DNA of 9,946 nt from Bacillota bacterium (GTDB taxonomy: Bacteria > Bacillota > Bacilli > Bacillales > Cytobacillaceae). Numbering within the stretch: the stretch's first letter is position 1; every line of letters starts with the position of its first letter. Below the pieces are notes generated by a model. That model saw only the letters and a list, made by a program, of their open reading frames with translations, made no database searches and had not been told where the DNA came from. Positions 1 through 6,293 of this stretch are shown one piece after another. The translations under genes and the position numbers were made by a program. Where the stretch lies: contig JAEWDX010000261.1 in assembly GCA_023389895.1 (NCBI GenBank), positions 1-9,946 on the forward strand, given 5' to 3'.

Positions 1-36
1 AAATGTGCATGTTTTTAAACTTATTATTAGATAAGT

Positions 37-489
37 TGCTCTAATGGGTGTGAAAGGGGCAACATTTTCTAAAGAATAGGAGTAAAGATGCCCTAATGGG
101 AGTTAAAGGGGCAACATTTTCGAAAGAATAGGAGGAAAGATGCTCTAATGGAAGCCGAAGGGGCAACATTTTCAATGGAAGTAGAAGAAAAGGTGCTCTA
201 ATGGGAGTGAAAGAAGCAACATTTTAAACAGAATAGAAGGAAAGCTGCTCTAATGGGAGCCGAAGGGGCATCTTTTTCAAAAGAGTAGAAGGAAAGATGC
301 TCTAATGGGAGCGGAAGTGGCATCTTTTTCAAGAGAATAGGAGAGAAGATACTCTAATGGGGGTGAAAGGAGCAACATTTTCAATGGAGTAGAAGAAAAG
401 GTGCTCTAATGGAAGTGATAGGAGCAACATTTTCAAGAGAATAGAAGGAAAGATGCTCTAATGGGAGCGAAAGGGGCAACATTTTTCAA
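37..489. repeat. 52-bp tandem repeat array, eight full units and one partial
   Basis: Nine head-to-tail units begin at 37, 89, 141, 194, 246, 298, 350, 402 and 454. All full units are 52 bp except the third (53 bp); the ninth stops after about 36 bp. Every unit opens with TGCTCTAATGG or a one-base variant, then GAAAGGGGCAACATTTTC (or GGGGCATCTTTTTC in units 5 and 6), then a purine tract like AGAATAGGAGGAAAGA. There are no spacers between units. CTAATGG is present in all nine. Units 3 and 7 share a variant (CAATGG followed by AGTAGAAGAAAAGG), which suggests that blocks of units were duplicated or converted. The + strand is strongly purine-rich. Arms such as TGCTC and GGGGCA can pair as RNA, and in unit 6 AAAGATGC pairs with GCATCTTT. 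Because 52 is not a multiple of three, no long ORF runs through. Function unknown. Confidence 0.95.
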
Positions 490-508
490 TAAACTATTAA
501 AAGTATGA
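44..508 (+). other. Chain of possible mini-ORFs, one per 52-bp repeat
   Basis: In each unit the invariant TAATG gives an ATG overlapping a stop codon. From it runs a short frame: MGVKGATFSKE in units 1 and 2 (which differ only at synonymous third positions), MGAEGASFSKE in unit 5, MGAEVASFSRE in 6, MGVKGATFSME in 7 and MEVIGATFSRE in 8. Units 3, 4 and 9 give longer or shorter variants (18, 9 and 16 codons including the stop). The TAG stop usually lies at the front of the next purine tract (TAGGAGG or TAGAAGG), which resembles a Shine-Dalgarno site for the next unit. This is seen directly; translation is speculative. The peptides match no family I know, and the layout could simply be a by-product of a purine-rich repeat. 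Confidence 0.2.
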
Positions 509-522
509 CTCATTCATAAAAA

Positions 523-556
523 GTCTTTACTAATTTGTTGTGAAATAAGTAAAGAC
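523..556. promoter_or_regulatory. 9-bp inverted repeat upstream of the nucleotidase promoter
   Basis: GTCTTTACT (523-531) and AGTAAAGAC (548-556) are perfect inverted copies separated by 16 bp. The centre lies about 45 bp upstream of the TATAAT box, and no T-run follows either arm, so a regulator-binding site is more likely than a terminator. The associated promoter has no good -35 element, which would fit activation from such a site. The binding factor is not recognisable. Confidence 0.45.
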
Positions 557-582
557 ATGAAATATTTCTCATAAATTTGTTT

Positions 583-588
583 TATAAT
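583..588 (+). promoter_or_regulatory. Candidate -10 box of the SLH nucleotidase gene
   Basis: A perfect TATAAT sits in an AT-rich stretch 125 bp before the start codon. At 16-18 bp spacing the -35 position reads like AAATAT, far from TTGACA. The promoter is therefore either weak or activator-dependent. Transcription would begin near 594-596, just inside the first arm of the leader inverted repeat. Confidence 0.5.
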
Positions 589-590
589 GG

Positions 591-683
591 GTATACCTGA
601 ATAATGATTGGTCAAAGATGTGGGTTACATAAGAAAGCGTTTTCTTGGAATTTAAAAGCTGTGTACAAGTTATTCAGGTATAC
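591..683 (+). promoter_or_regulatory. Structured leader bounded by perfect 14-bp inverted repeats
   Basis: GTATACCTGAATAA (591-604) is repeated in perfect inverse at 670-683 (TTATTCAGGTATAC), enclosing 65 nt. Inside, ATGT/ACAT (618-621/627-630) and AAGAAA/TTTCTT (631-636/641-646) can form two small adjacent hairpins, so the RNA could fold as a long closing stem around a branched junction. The stem ends 15 nt before the AGGAGG ribosome site, leaving that site free. If transcription starts near 595 the closing stem would be at the very 5' end of the mRNA, a layout that commonly stabilises transcripts. I do not recognise a known riboswitch class. No transposase-type target duplication is visible at the ends. 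Confidence 0.6.
632..645. promoter_or_regulatory. cre-like operator for CcpA
   Basis: AGAAAGCGTTTTCT matches the consensus TGWNANCGNTNWCA at every defined position except the two outermost bases. The central CG and the symmetric purine/pyrimidine arms are intact. It lies about 40-50 bp downstream of the inferred transcription start, where CcpA binding normally blocks elongation. This would place the surface nucleotidase under carbon catabolite repression. The same bases can form a hairpin in the RNA, so the palindrome may have another role. Confidence 0.45.
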
Positions 684-712
684 AAAAATAAACTATCCAG
701 GAGGAAAGAGAA

Positions 713-2908
713 ATGAGCTACAATTCGAAATCATACCGTAAGTTTCTAGCGACGGCTACAGCTGTTGCGGTTGTTGCTTCTGTGGCTACTCCAGCGGCAA
801 ATGCAGCGACACCAAAGCAATTTTCCGATTTGAAAGCTGATCATTGGGCTGCCAAAGCAATTAAAAGTTTAGTAGAAAAAGGCATTATTAATGGCTATGA
901 AGATGGAACGTTTAAGCCGAGTAAGGAACTAATTAGAGGACATGCGGCTATTTTATTAACGAAAGCAATGAAGCTCCCAGTACCTGCGGATTTAAATTCA
1001 TTTACGGATATTAATCAAAAATCAGGTTTTGCTGAAGCCGCTGCCGCTACGAAAAATGCGGGAATCTTTGTTGGAACAGATAATAAATTTGGCGGCAATG
1101 ATGTCCTAACTCGTGAGCAAGTGGCATCTGTATTGGTAAGAGCGTTTGATTTAGCTGGTACGGATGAAAAAATCACATTTACGGATTTAGATAAAGTAAA
1201 TCCTGCACATAAGGATGACGTCATTATTTTAGCACAAAATGGCATTACAACAGGTGCGGAATCTGGAAAATTTGATCCGAAGTCACCTGTCACTCGTGCA
1301 ACATTCGCAACTTTCATCAATCGGATTTTAGAAAAAGAAACAAGTAATTTCAAGCTTTCTATTATGCATACGAATGATACACATGCTCACTTAGACAATG
1401 TGGCAAAACGCTCAACTGCTATTAAGGAAGGGAGAGCGAAGAATCCAGATTCTCTATTACTTGATGCAGGTGATGTGTTCTCTGGTACACTTTATTTTAA
1501 TGAATTTAGAGGAAAAGCTGATTTAGAATTTATGGATTATCTGAAATATGATGCCATGACGTTCGGAAATCACGAATTTGATTTAGGAAGCGGTCCAGAT
1601 GGCCATAAAGCTTTAGCTGATTTTGTAAAAAATGCAAAATTCACATTTGTTAGTGCCAACGTTGATTTTTCAAATGATGCTTTGTTTAACGAAGTAAACA
1701 AAGTTGGAACTATCGCTGATAAACCTGCTGATGGCACTATTTTTAGTGGAATCATTAAAGAAATAAATGGAGAAAAAATTGGTATTTTCGGTTTAACGAC
1801 TGAAGAAACTTCTGATATTTCAAGCCCAGGCAAAGTGAAGTTCCAAAATTATATCGAACAAGCGAAAAAGACTGTTAAAGCATTTGAGGACATGGGTGTA
1901 AACAAGATCGTTGCACTTACTCACCTTGGTTTTGATGATAATGTGGAATATGATAACGACCTTGAACTTGCTGCTGCTGTTGATGGCATCGACGTGATTG
2001 TCGGTGGTCATAGTCATACTGAGCTGAAAAAGCCGGTCGTTATTGACAAAGATAAGAGCGGAAAAGCGAAGGACCCGACAGTTATCGTACAAGCTTATCA
2101 ATATAGCGATTTCCTTGGTACTTTAAATGTTGAATTTGATGAAAAAGGAAAAGTTGTCGGACATGCTGGTAAATTAATCAAAATTGCAGATAAAGCAGAT
2201 GATCCAGTAGCTGCGAAAATGCTTAAGCAGTATGCTGATAAAATTGAAGCAGTTAAGAATTCCGAAACGGGTGCAACTGCTGTTTCAGAATTACCAAATC
2301 CACGTAAAGGTGAGCAGTCATCTGTAAGTGTCCGTGGTAATGAAACAGCACTTGGAAACTTAATTACGGATGGTATGCTTGATAAAGCGAAGGAATTCAA
2401 CAAAAATACTGTTATTGCGATGCAAAATGGTGGTGGAATTCGAGCAGCTCTTGATCAGGGTCCAATCACATTAGGAGATGTATTAACAATCCTTCCATTT
2501 GGAAATACGTTAGCAACAATGAAACTAACAGGTGCAGAAATAATTGAGGCTCTTGAGCACAGTATAAGCCAAGCACCAGAAGAACATGGCGGCTTTTTAC
2601 ATATTTCTGGAATGAAATTCACGTATGATAGCTCAAAAGAAAAAGGGAAGAGAGTTGTTTCTGTTGAAGTGAAGGGTGTTGATGGAACGTATACAGCACT
2701 TGATAAGACGAAGGAATATGTTATTGCTACTAACGCATTCACAGCAAAAGGCGGCGATAACTTCGAAATATTCAAGAAGGCATATGAACAAGGCCGCGTT
2801 ACAGATATTGGATTAGCGGATTGGGAAAACTTACGTGACTACGTCATTAAGTTAAAAACAGTTGATCCAAAAATTGAAGAACGCATCGTTGATATTGCTG
2901 CAAAATAA
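713..2908 (+). CDS. SLH-domain surface-anchored 5'-nucleotidase / metallophosphoesterase
   Basis: This is a secreted enzyme expected to hydrolyse nucleotides (or UDP-sugars and similar phosphoesters) at the cell surface. Residues 1-31 form a signal peptide, with a likely cut after ANA. Its SYRKFLATATAVAVVASVA stretch resembles the signal peptides of the B. anthracis S-layer proteins Sap and EA1. Three SLH domains follow at about 35-88, 95-147 and 155-206, for binding pyruvylated cell-wall polysaccharide. Their usual TRAE motif is degenerate (LIRGH, LTREQ, VTRAT). The calcineurin-like metal domain starts near 214 with NDTHAH (221-226), then GD (253-254), GNHEFD (285-290), H404 and GGHSHT (431-436). 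The 5'-nucleotidase C-terminal domain shows NGGGIRAAL (572-580) and NAFTAKGGDNF (674-684). All catalytic metal ligands appear present. AGGAGG at 699-704, 8 nt before the ATG, fixes the start. The gene stands alone, and its substrate preference cannot be read from sequence. Confidence 0.93.
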   Translation: MSYNSKSYRKFLATATAVAVVASVATPAANAATPKQFSDLKADHWAAKAIKSLVEKGIINGYEDGTFKPSKELIRGHAAILLTKAMKLPVPADLNSFTDINQKSGFAEAAAATKNAGIFVGTDNKFGGNDVLTREQVASVLVRAFDLAGTDEKITFTDLDKVNPAHKDDVIILAQNGITTGAESGKFDPKSPVTRATFATFINRILEKETSNFKLSIMHTNDTHAHLDNVAKRSTAIKEGRAKNPDSLLLDAGDVFSGTLYFNEFRGKADLEFMDYLKYDAMTFGNHEFDLGSGPDGHKALADFVKNAKFTFVSANVDFSNDALFNEVNKVGTIADKPADGTIFSGIIKEINGEKIGIFGLTTEETSDISSPGKVKFQNYIEQAKKTVKAFEDMGVNKIVALTHLGFDDNVEYDNDLELAAAVDGIDVIVGGHSHTELKKPVVIDKDKSGKAKDPTVIVQAYQYSDFLGTLNVEFDEKGKVVGHAGKLIKIADKADDPVAAKMLKQYADKIEAVKNSETGATAVSELPNPRKGEQSSVSVRGNETALGNLITDGMLDKAKEFNKNTVIAMQNGGGIRAALDQGPITLGDVLTILPFGNTLATMKLTGAEIIEALEHSISQAPEEHGGFLHISGMKFTYDSSKEKGKRVVSVEVKGVDGTYTALDKTKEYVIATNAFTAKGGDNFEIFKKAYEQGRVTDIGLADWENLRDYVIKLKTVDPKIEERIVDIAAK

Positions 2909-2911
2909 AGT

Positions 2912-2931
2912 GAAGCCCAATCAGTGGGTTC
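2912..2931 (+). terminator. Weak hairpin just after the SLH nucleotidase gene
   Basis: GAAGCCCA and TGGGTTC pair around a 5-nt loop with one bulged G, starting 4 nt after the stop codon. Only TTCTTAC follows, not a proper T-run, so it is at best a poor intrinsic terminator. Confidence 0.3.
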
Positions 2932-2934
2932 TTA

Positions 2935-3012
2935 CAGTCTGTTAATCTGCGATAAAATGCCTTAGCCGTAAGTGAGCAAGGCAACTCAGCTGTGCAGTTT
3001 GTTAATCAGCGA
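2935..3012. repeat. Degenerate 18-bp direct repeat pair around a hairpin
   Basis: CAGTCTGTTAATCTGCGA (2935-2952) recurs as CAGTTTGTTAATCAGCGA (2995-3012), 16 of 18 identical and exactly 60 bp apart. Between them TGCCTT (2958-2963) and AAGGCA (2978-2983) form a 6-bp hairpin. The unit may be a decayed intergenic repeat. No reading frame or known element is recognisable. Confidence 0.55.
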
Positions 3013-3374
3013 ACTTCCTCATTGTGTTTGATTTACCTAAATAATTAGATCGATAATACGATGTTTCGCGAATTGTTTAACAAAACCTCTTTAAACGGTA
3101 TTTCAAATTTGTCTGTTGGGCATGTGGGAAAAATTTTGATCCGTTCTCTGGGTTAATTTTTGAACGCAAGCTCCACAGATTTTTTATACCAAAAATTGCA
3201 AAATAGAAGTGACTTCAACATATGTACTAATTGTAGGAATTAAGTATAAGTGTAACTGTAATCACCTTTTAAACTCTTTCTTCCATAGAACTAAGTAAAA
3301 CTGTAACTACGAATCATGCTTCGCTTTTCCGGATATCCCCAATCAGAAAGTTTTTTTACAATTCAAGATGATGT

Positions 3375-3389
3375 AATTTTCGAAAAATT
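3375..3389. promoter_or_regulatory. CodY-box-like sequence upstream of comM-dprA
   Basis: AATTTTCGAAAAATT matches the CodY consensus AATTTTCWGAAAATT at 13 of 15 positions, with both mismatches in the centre. It ends 25 bp before the TATAAT box and would sit just upstream of or over the -35 region. It suggests that the comM-dprA unit responds to branched-chain amino acid and GTP levels. In an AT-rich spacer such matches can arise by chance. Confidence 0.4.
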
Positions 3390-3414
3390 TCAAGTATGAG
3401 CGCAGTAAATAGTG

Positions 3415-3420
3415 TATAAT
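3415..3420 (+). promoter_or_regulatory. Candidate -10 box for comM-dprA
   Basis: TATAAT, preceded directly by TG and followed by GGG, lies 118 bp before the comM start. No convincing TTGACA is found 16-18 bp upstream (the region reads CAAGTATG). The leader would be about 110 nt, long enough for regulation, but no structure stands out in it. Confidence 0.45.
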
Positions 3421-3538
3421 GGGTAGGAAGTATCATTTCAACCACTTAACCTACTGTTAACCACAAATCACCCCTTCCTCTACTTTTAGATAATTACCAA
3501 AACAGATAACTTAAATTTAATAGAAAGGAGATTCAAGT

Positions 3539-5065
3539 ATGGCATCAACTGTATATTGTTTTACTATTACAGGCATTCAAGGTCAGCTTGTTGAAGTAGA
3601 AACAGATACACTTATCGGTTTACCCTCTGTGTCTATCGTTGGTTTAGGTGATAAAGCTATAAAGGAAGCAAAGGAGAGGCTCGAAGCAGCCATTAGAAAT
3701 GCAGGCTATACTTTTCCTCCACAGAAAATCGTCTTCAATTTAGCTCCGTCCGATATGAAAAAAACAGGGACACATTTTGATCTCGCTATGGCCATTGGTC
3801 TTTTAATCAAAACAAAGCAAATAAGGCCAGTTTCATTCTCGAAGACTGGATTAATCGGAGAACTATCCTTAAATTCCTATATCCGTCCCGTATCTGGCAT
3901 TCTTCCGATGGTAATGAAAGCAAAGGAATTAGGATTAACGAGCTTAATTATGGCGAATGAAAATGTTGAAGAAGCACAGCTTGTAAAAGGGATCAACATC
4001 ATTGGCTGTGAATCTTTGACAGAGGTAGTAAATATGATTGAAGGAAAGCAATTTCCAACTCCAATCATTCGTAAAATGACGATTCCATCTCAAAATCATC
4101 AAGTTGATTATAAGGATGTGAAAGGGCTTCGTTCACTTATTGATTATATTAGCATCGCAGCAGCTGGTGGTCATCATTTTCTGATGGTTGGTCCTCCGGG
4201 GTGTGGCAAATCAATGATTGCGCAACGCATTCCAACGATTCTTCCACCAATGACAGAGGAAGAAGCACTTGAAGTCATGAAAATATATAGTGTCACAAAT
4301 CTCCTTAAAGACAAGAGGAGACTGATAATCGAACGCCCCTTTAGAACTCCCCATCATAATGCCTCAATAAATTCCCTCATAGGTGGCGGCGCTATGGCAA
4401 TGCCAGGTGAAATTTCCCTCGCCCATCATGGAGTCCTATTTTTAGACGAAATGGCTGAATTCAGTAAAAAAGCGCTTGATGCTATGCGGCAGCCGCTTGA
4501 AGATCGCTCTGTCACCATTTCAAGAGTATGGGGTACAAATACATACCCAGCAAATTTCATGCTGATAGGGGCAATGAATCCTTGTCCTTGTGGATATGAC
4601 GGACAAGAAAAATGTCGCTGTACGGATTATGAAATTATTAAATATCGCCAAAGACTATCGGGACCTATTATGGATCGGATGGATATTCAGAAATACGTTG
4701 GGGCCGTTGATTTTTTTCATGAAGAGGATGATGGAATTAGCTCGGCAGACATACGTACTAAGGTGGAACAGGCAAGAATGGTTCAGCAAGAAAGATATAA
4801 AGCTTATCCAGATATTAGCTGTAATGCTAAGCTAAGCCCTTCCTTAATCAAAAAATTTTGCCCTCTTGATGACGAGAGCAATGAATTGCTCCAACAGGCC
4901 TATCGTCGTTTTCACTACAGCGGTCGAACATTGCATAAGTTTATTAAAATTGCACGGACAATTGCTGATTTAGAAGGAAAAAATGAGATTCAAATTCATC
5001 ATATGAAAAAAAGTTTATTGAGTCGTGATCTGGAAAAGGATTCCGCTGTCTTAATTGACCGCTGA
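3539..5065 (+). CDS. comM: ComM/YifB family Mg-chelatase-like AAA+ ATPase
   Basis: ComM proteins are hexameric AAA+ motors. The Vibrio homologue drives branch migration of the D-loop during natural transformation. In sequence order there is an N-terminal Lon-protease-like ChlI domain (about 20-165, with GTHFDLAMAIGLL at 77-89), an AAA+ domain (about 190-395) and a C-terminal Mg_chelatase_C domain (about 400-500). Walker A is GPPGCGKS (218-225), Walker B is GVLFLDEM (298-305), sensor 1 is GAMNPCPCG (344-352), and GPIMDRMD (375-382) carries the probable arginine finger. SGR (461-463) fits sensor 2. C349, C351, C359 and C361 form the family's likely metal-binding knuckle. At 508 aa it has the full family length. 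AAAGGAG at 3524-3530, 8 nt before ATG, supports the start. It lies 68 bp before dprA with no terminator between, so the two are likely co-transcribed. In Firmicutes this branch-migration job is usually assigned to RadA, so its role here is inferred. Confidence 0.93.
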   Translation: MASTVYCFTITGIQGQLVEVETDTLIGLPSVSIVGLGDKAIKEAKERLEAAIRNAGYTFPPQKIVFNLAPSDMKKTGTHFDLAMAIGLLIKTKQIRPVSFSKTGLIGELSLNSYIRPVSGILPMVMKAKELGLTSLIMANENVEEAQLVKGINIIGCESLTEVVNMIEGKQFPTPIIRKMTIPSQNHQVDYKDVKGLRSLIDYISIAAAGGHHFLMVGPPGCGKSMIAQRIPTILPPMTEEEALEVMKIYSVTNLLKDKRRLIIERPFRTPHHNASINSLIGGGAMAMPGEISLAHHGVLFLDEMAEFSKKALDAMRQPLEDRSVTISRVWGTNTYPANFMLIGAMNPCPCGYDGQEKCRCTDYEIIKYRQRLSGPIMDRMDIQKYVGAVDFFHEEDDGISSADIRTKVEQARMVQQERYKAYPDISCNAKLSPSLIKKFCPLDDESNELLQQAYRRFHYSGRTLHKFIKIARTIADLEGKNEIQIHHMKKSLLSRDLEKDSAVLIDR

Positions 5066-5133
5066 AGATTCGCTCAATTCAAATGAAGGAAATTTTGTAG
5101 AGAAGCCAAAATAATAATCGAAGGAGAAGCGAG

Positions 5134-6192
5134 ATGGAGATTTTCTGGGTTTGGCTAAGTCAACTAAAGTATGTTGGACCCGTGTTGCAAAAGAAACTAA
5201 TTAAACAATTTCACTCCCCATTGGCAGTATACGAGGCGAGTGAGGATGCGCTTTTGGAAGTGCCACAAATGAGCAAAAAGGCCGTACACTCCATTCTTTC
5301 CAGTCATTCTCTAAAGGATGCCGAAGTTATTCTAGAAAAAGTAAATAAAAGCAACATCAAGCTGCTCTTTTTCCACGACGAGCACTATCCTATTTTTGCA
5401 AAAAAAGCGAAAGAATCCCCAGTCGTCCTTTACTTTCGCGGTGAATTAAAACGAATCGAAGCGTCAGTAGGAGTTGTCGGTGCAAGACGCTGTACCTTAT
5501 ATGGAAGGAAAATGGCTGAACAAATTGGTGGAGAGCTAGCAGAGTTAGAAATTCCTGTTGTTAGTGGGTTTGCAAGAGGAATTGATAGCTATGCACAGGC
5601 AGCTTGTATAAGGAAAGGCGGATATACGGTTTCCTTTCTTGGGTGCGGGCCAGATGTTTGTTATCCTCCTGAACAGCGTATGCTATACAATAAAATTCTT
5701 GAAAATGGTGGAGGATTTATTTCACCATTTCCTTCAGGAACGCCGCCAATTTCAAAGTTTTTTCTTACTAGAAATGCTTTAATAAGCGCTTGGTCCACTG
5801 AGCTTGTCATTGTGGAGGCAGCAGTGCAGAGTGGTGCCCTTTCCACTGCAAATTTCGCACGAAAAAACAATCGACTAGTGTATGCGGTTCCTAATCAAAT
5901 CGGTGTTCCAGAAGGAGTGGGGACGAATGAATTGCTTTCACACGGAGTCCCACCCTATTTAGGAATTCACAGTCTCCAAGCGATAAAGAATAAAGTGAAA
6001 CGTAAATTGGAGTTTGCGAGTTCACATCATGAGAAAAATCCTATTTTGCTATTGATCAATGATTCTGCTCAAACGATCCAACAGCTATCAAAACAATTAA
6101 ATCTAACTGAAACCGAACTAATAGATAAGCTTTTAGATTTAGAGCTCATGAAACAAATAATCATAAAAGGGAATATCGTTCGGAAAATTTGA
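5134..6192 (+). CDS. dprA: DprA/Smf family DNA-processing protein, divergent
   Basis: DprA binds incoming single-stranded DNA and loads RecA during transformation, acting in the cytoplasm. The 352-aa protein has an N-terminal helical/HhH-like part (about 5-75), a Rossmann-type DprA core (about 80-285) and a C-terminal winged-helix region (about 300-352). Core motifs are GVVGARRCTLYG (113-124), VVSGFARGIDS (142-152), LGCGPDVCYPPE (169-180), SGTPP (201-205), TRNALIS (212-218) and VEAAVQSGALSTANFA (227-242). Several positions differ from the usual family text: GARR for GSRxxT, AQAAC for AHxxAL, RNALISAWS for RNRIISGLS, and VPN for VPG. AAGGAG (5121-5126) lies 7 nt before ATG. In Bacillus the main dprA usually precedes topA; here it follows comM and ends at a terminator. 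It may therefore be a second paralog with a repair or specialised transformation role. Family assignment is firm; function as a true RecA loader is less certain. Confidence 0.88.
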   Translation: MEIFWVWLSQLKYVGPVLQKKLIKQFHSPLAVYEASEDALLEVPQMSKKAVHSILSSHSLKDAEVILEKVNKSNIKLLFFHDEHYPIFAKKAKESPVVLYFRGELKRIEASVGVVGARRCTLYGRKMAEQIGGELAELEIPVVSGFARGIDSYAQAACIRKGGYTVSFLGCGPDVCYPPEQRMLYNKILENGGGFISPFPSGTPPISKFFLTRNALISAWSTELVIVEAAVQSGALSTANFARKNNRLVYAVPNQIGVPEGVGTNELLSHGVPPYLGIHSLQAIKNKVKRKLEFASSHHEKNPILLLINDSAQTIQQLSKQLNLTETELIDKLLDLELMKQIIIKGNIVRKI

Positions 6193-6216
6193 AAGTTGCT
6201 ATTTTAAAAATGAAAC

Positions 6217-6257
6217 GAGCCATCCAATCGCCAAAGTATCAACGGACTGGATGGCTC
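6217..6257. terminator. Bidirectional intrinsic terminator between dprA and slaP
   Basis: GAGCCATCCA (6217-6226) and TGGATGGCTC (6248-6257) form a perfect 10-bp GC-rich stem with a 21-nt loop, 24 bp after the dprA stop. On the + strand the tail is TATTACTATTGTT. On the - strand it is GTTTCATTTTTAAAA. Both are T-rich but imperfect, so it probably ends the dprA transcript and the convergent secA2-slaP transcript. Confidence 0.8.
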
Positions 6258-6293
6258 TATTACTATTGTTGTTCATTAAGGATGTTGAGATAG

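Larger units (their letters stand above)
2909..3538. other. 630-bp intergenic stretch without a recognisable gene
   Basis: No frame of useful length with a ribosome binding site is present on either strand. Besides the repeat pair at its left end, it holds an 11-nt near-repeat (GTGTAACTGTA near 3250 against GTAAAACTGTA near 3296), a T-rich stretch after CCACAGA (3173-3185), a GGATATCC palindrome (3331-3338) followed by seven Ts (3351-3357), and the comM promoter region at its right end. It could contain remnants of a lost gene or an unrecognised small RNA, but nothing in the sequence decides this. Confidence 0.6.

Noticed and set aside
37..489. CRISPR array
   Set aside because: The 52-bp units are contiguous with no unique spacers, vary between copies, and no cas gene is in the window.
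591..683. Known riboswitch (purine, preQ1, c-di-GMP, guanidine and similar)
   Set aside because: None of the conserved core sequences I know for these classes is present; only the stem architecture is suggestive.
1820..2101. Reverse-strand ORF inside the nucleotidase gene (and the others at 1015-1353, 1570-1833, 2098-2403, 2455-2775)
   Set aside because: They lie antisense to a clearly real gene, have no ribosome sites of note, and encode no recognisable domain.
3111..3186. Intrinsic terminator TCTGT...ACAGA followed by TTTTTT
   Set aside because: The pairing arms are only about 5 bp and enclose more than 50 nt, so a stable hairpin is not convincing.
4590..4835. 81-codon + strand ORF overlapping comM in another frame
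   Set aside because: It is a shadow of the conserved AAA+ coding frame; the comM motifs run through the same bases.
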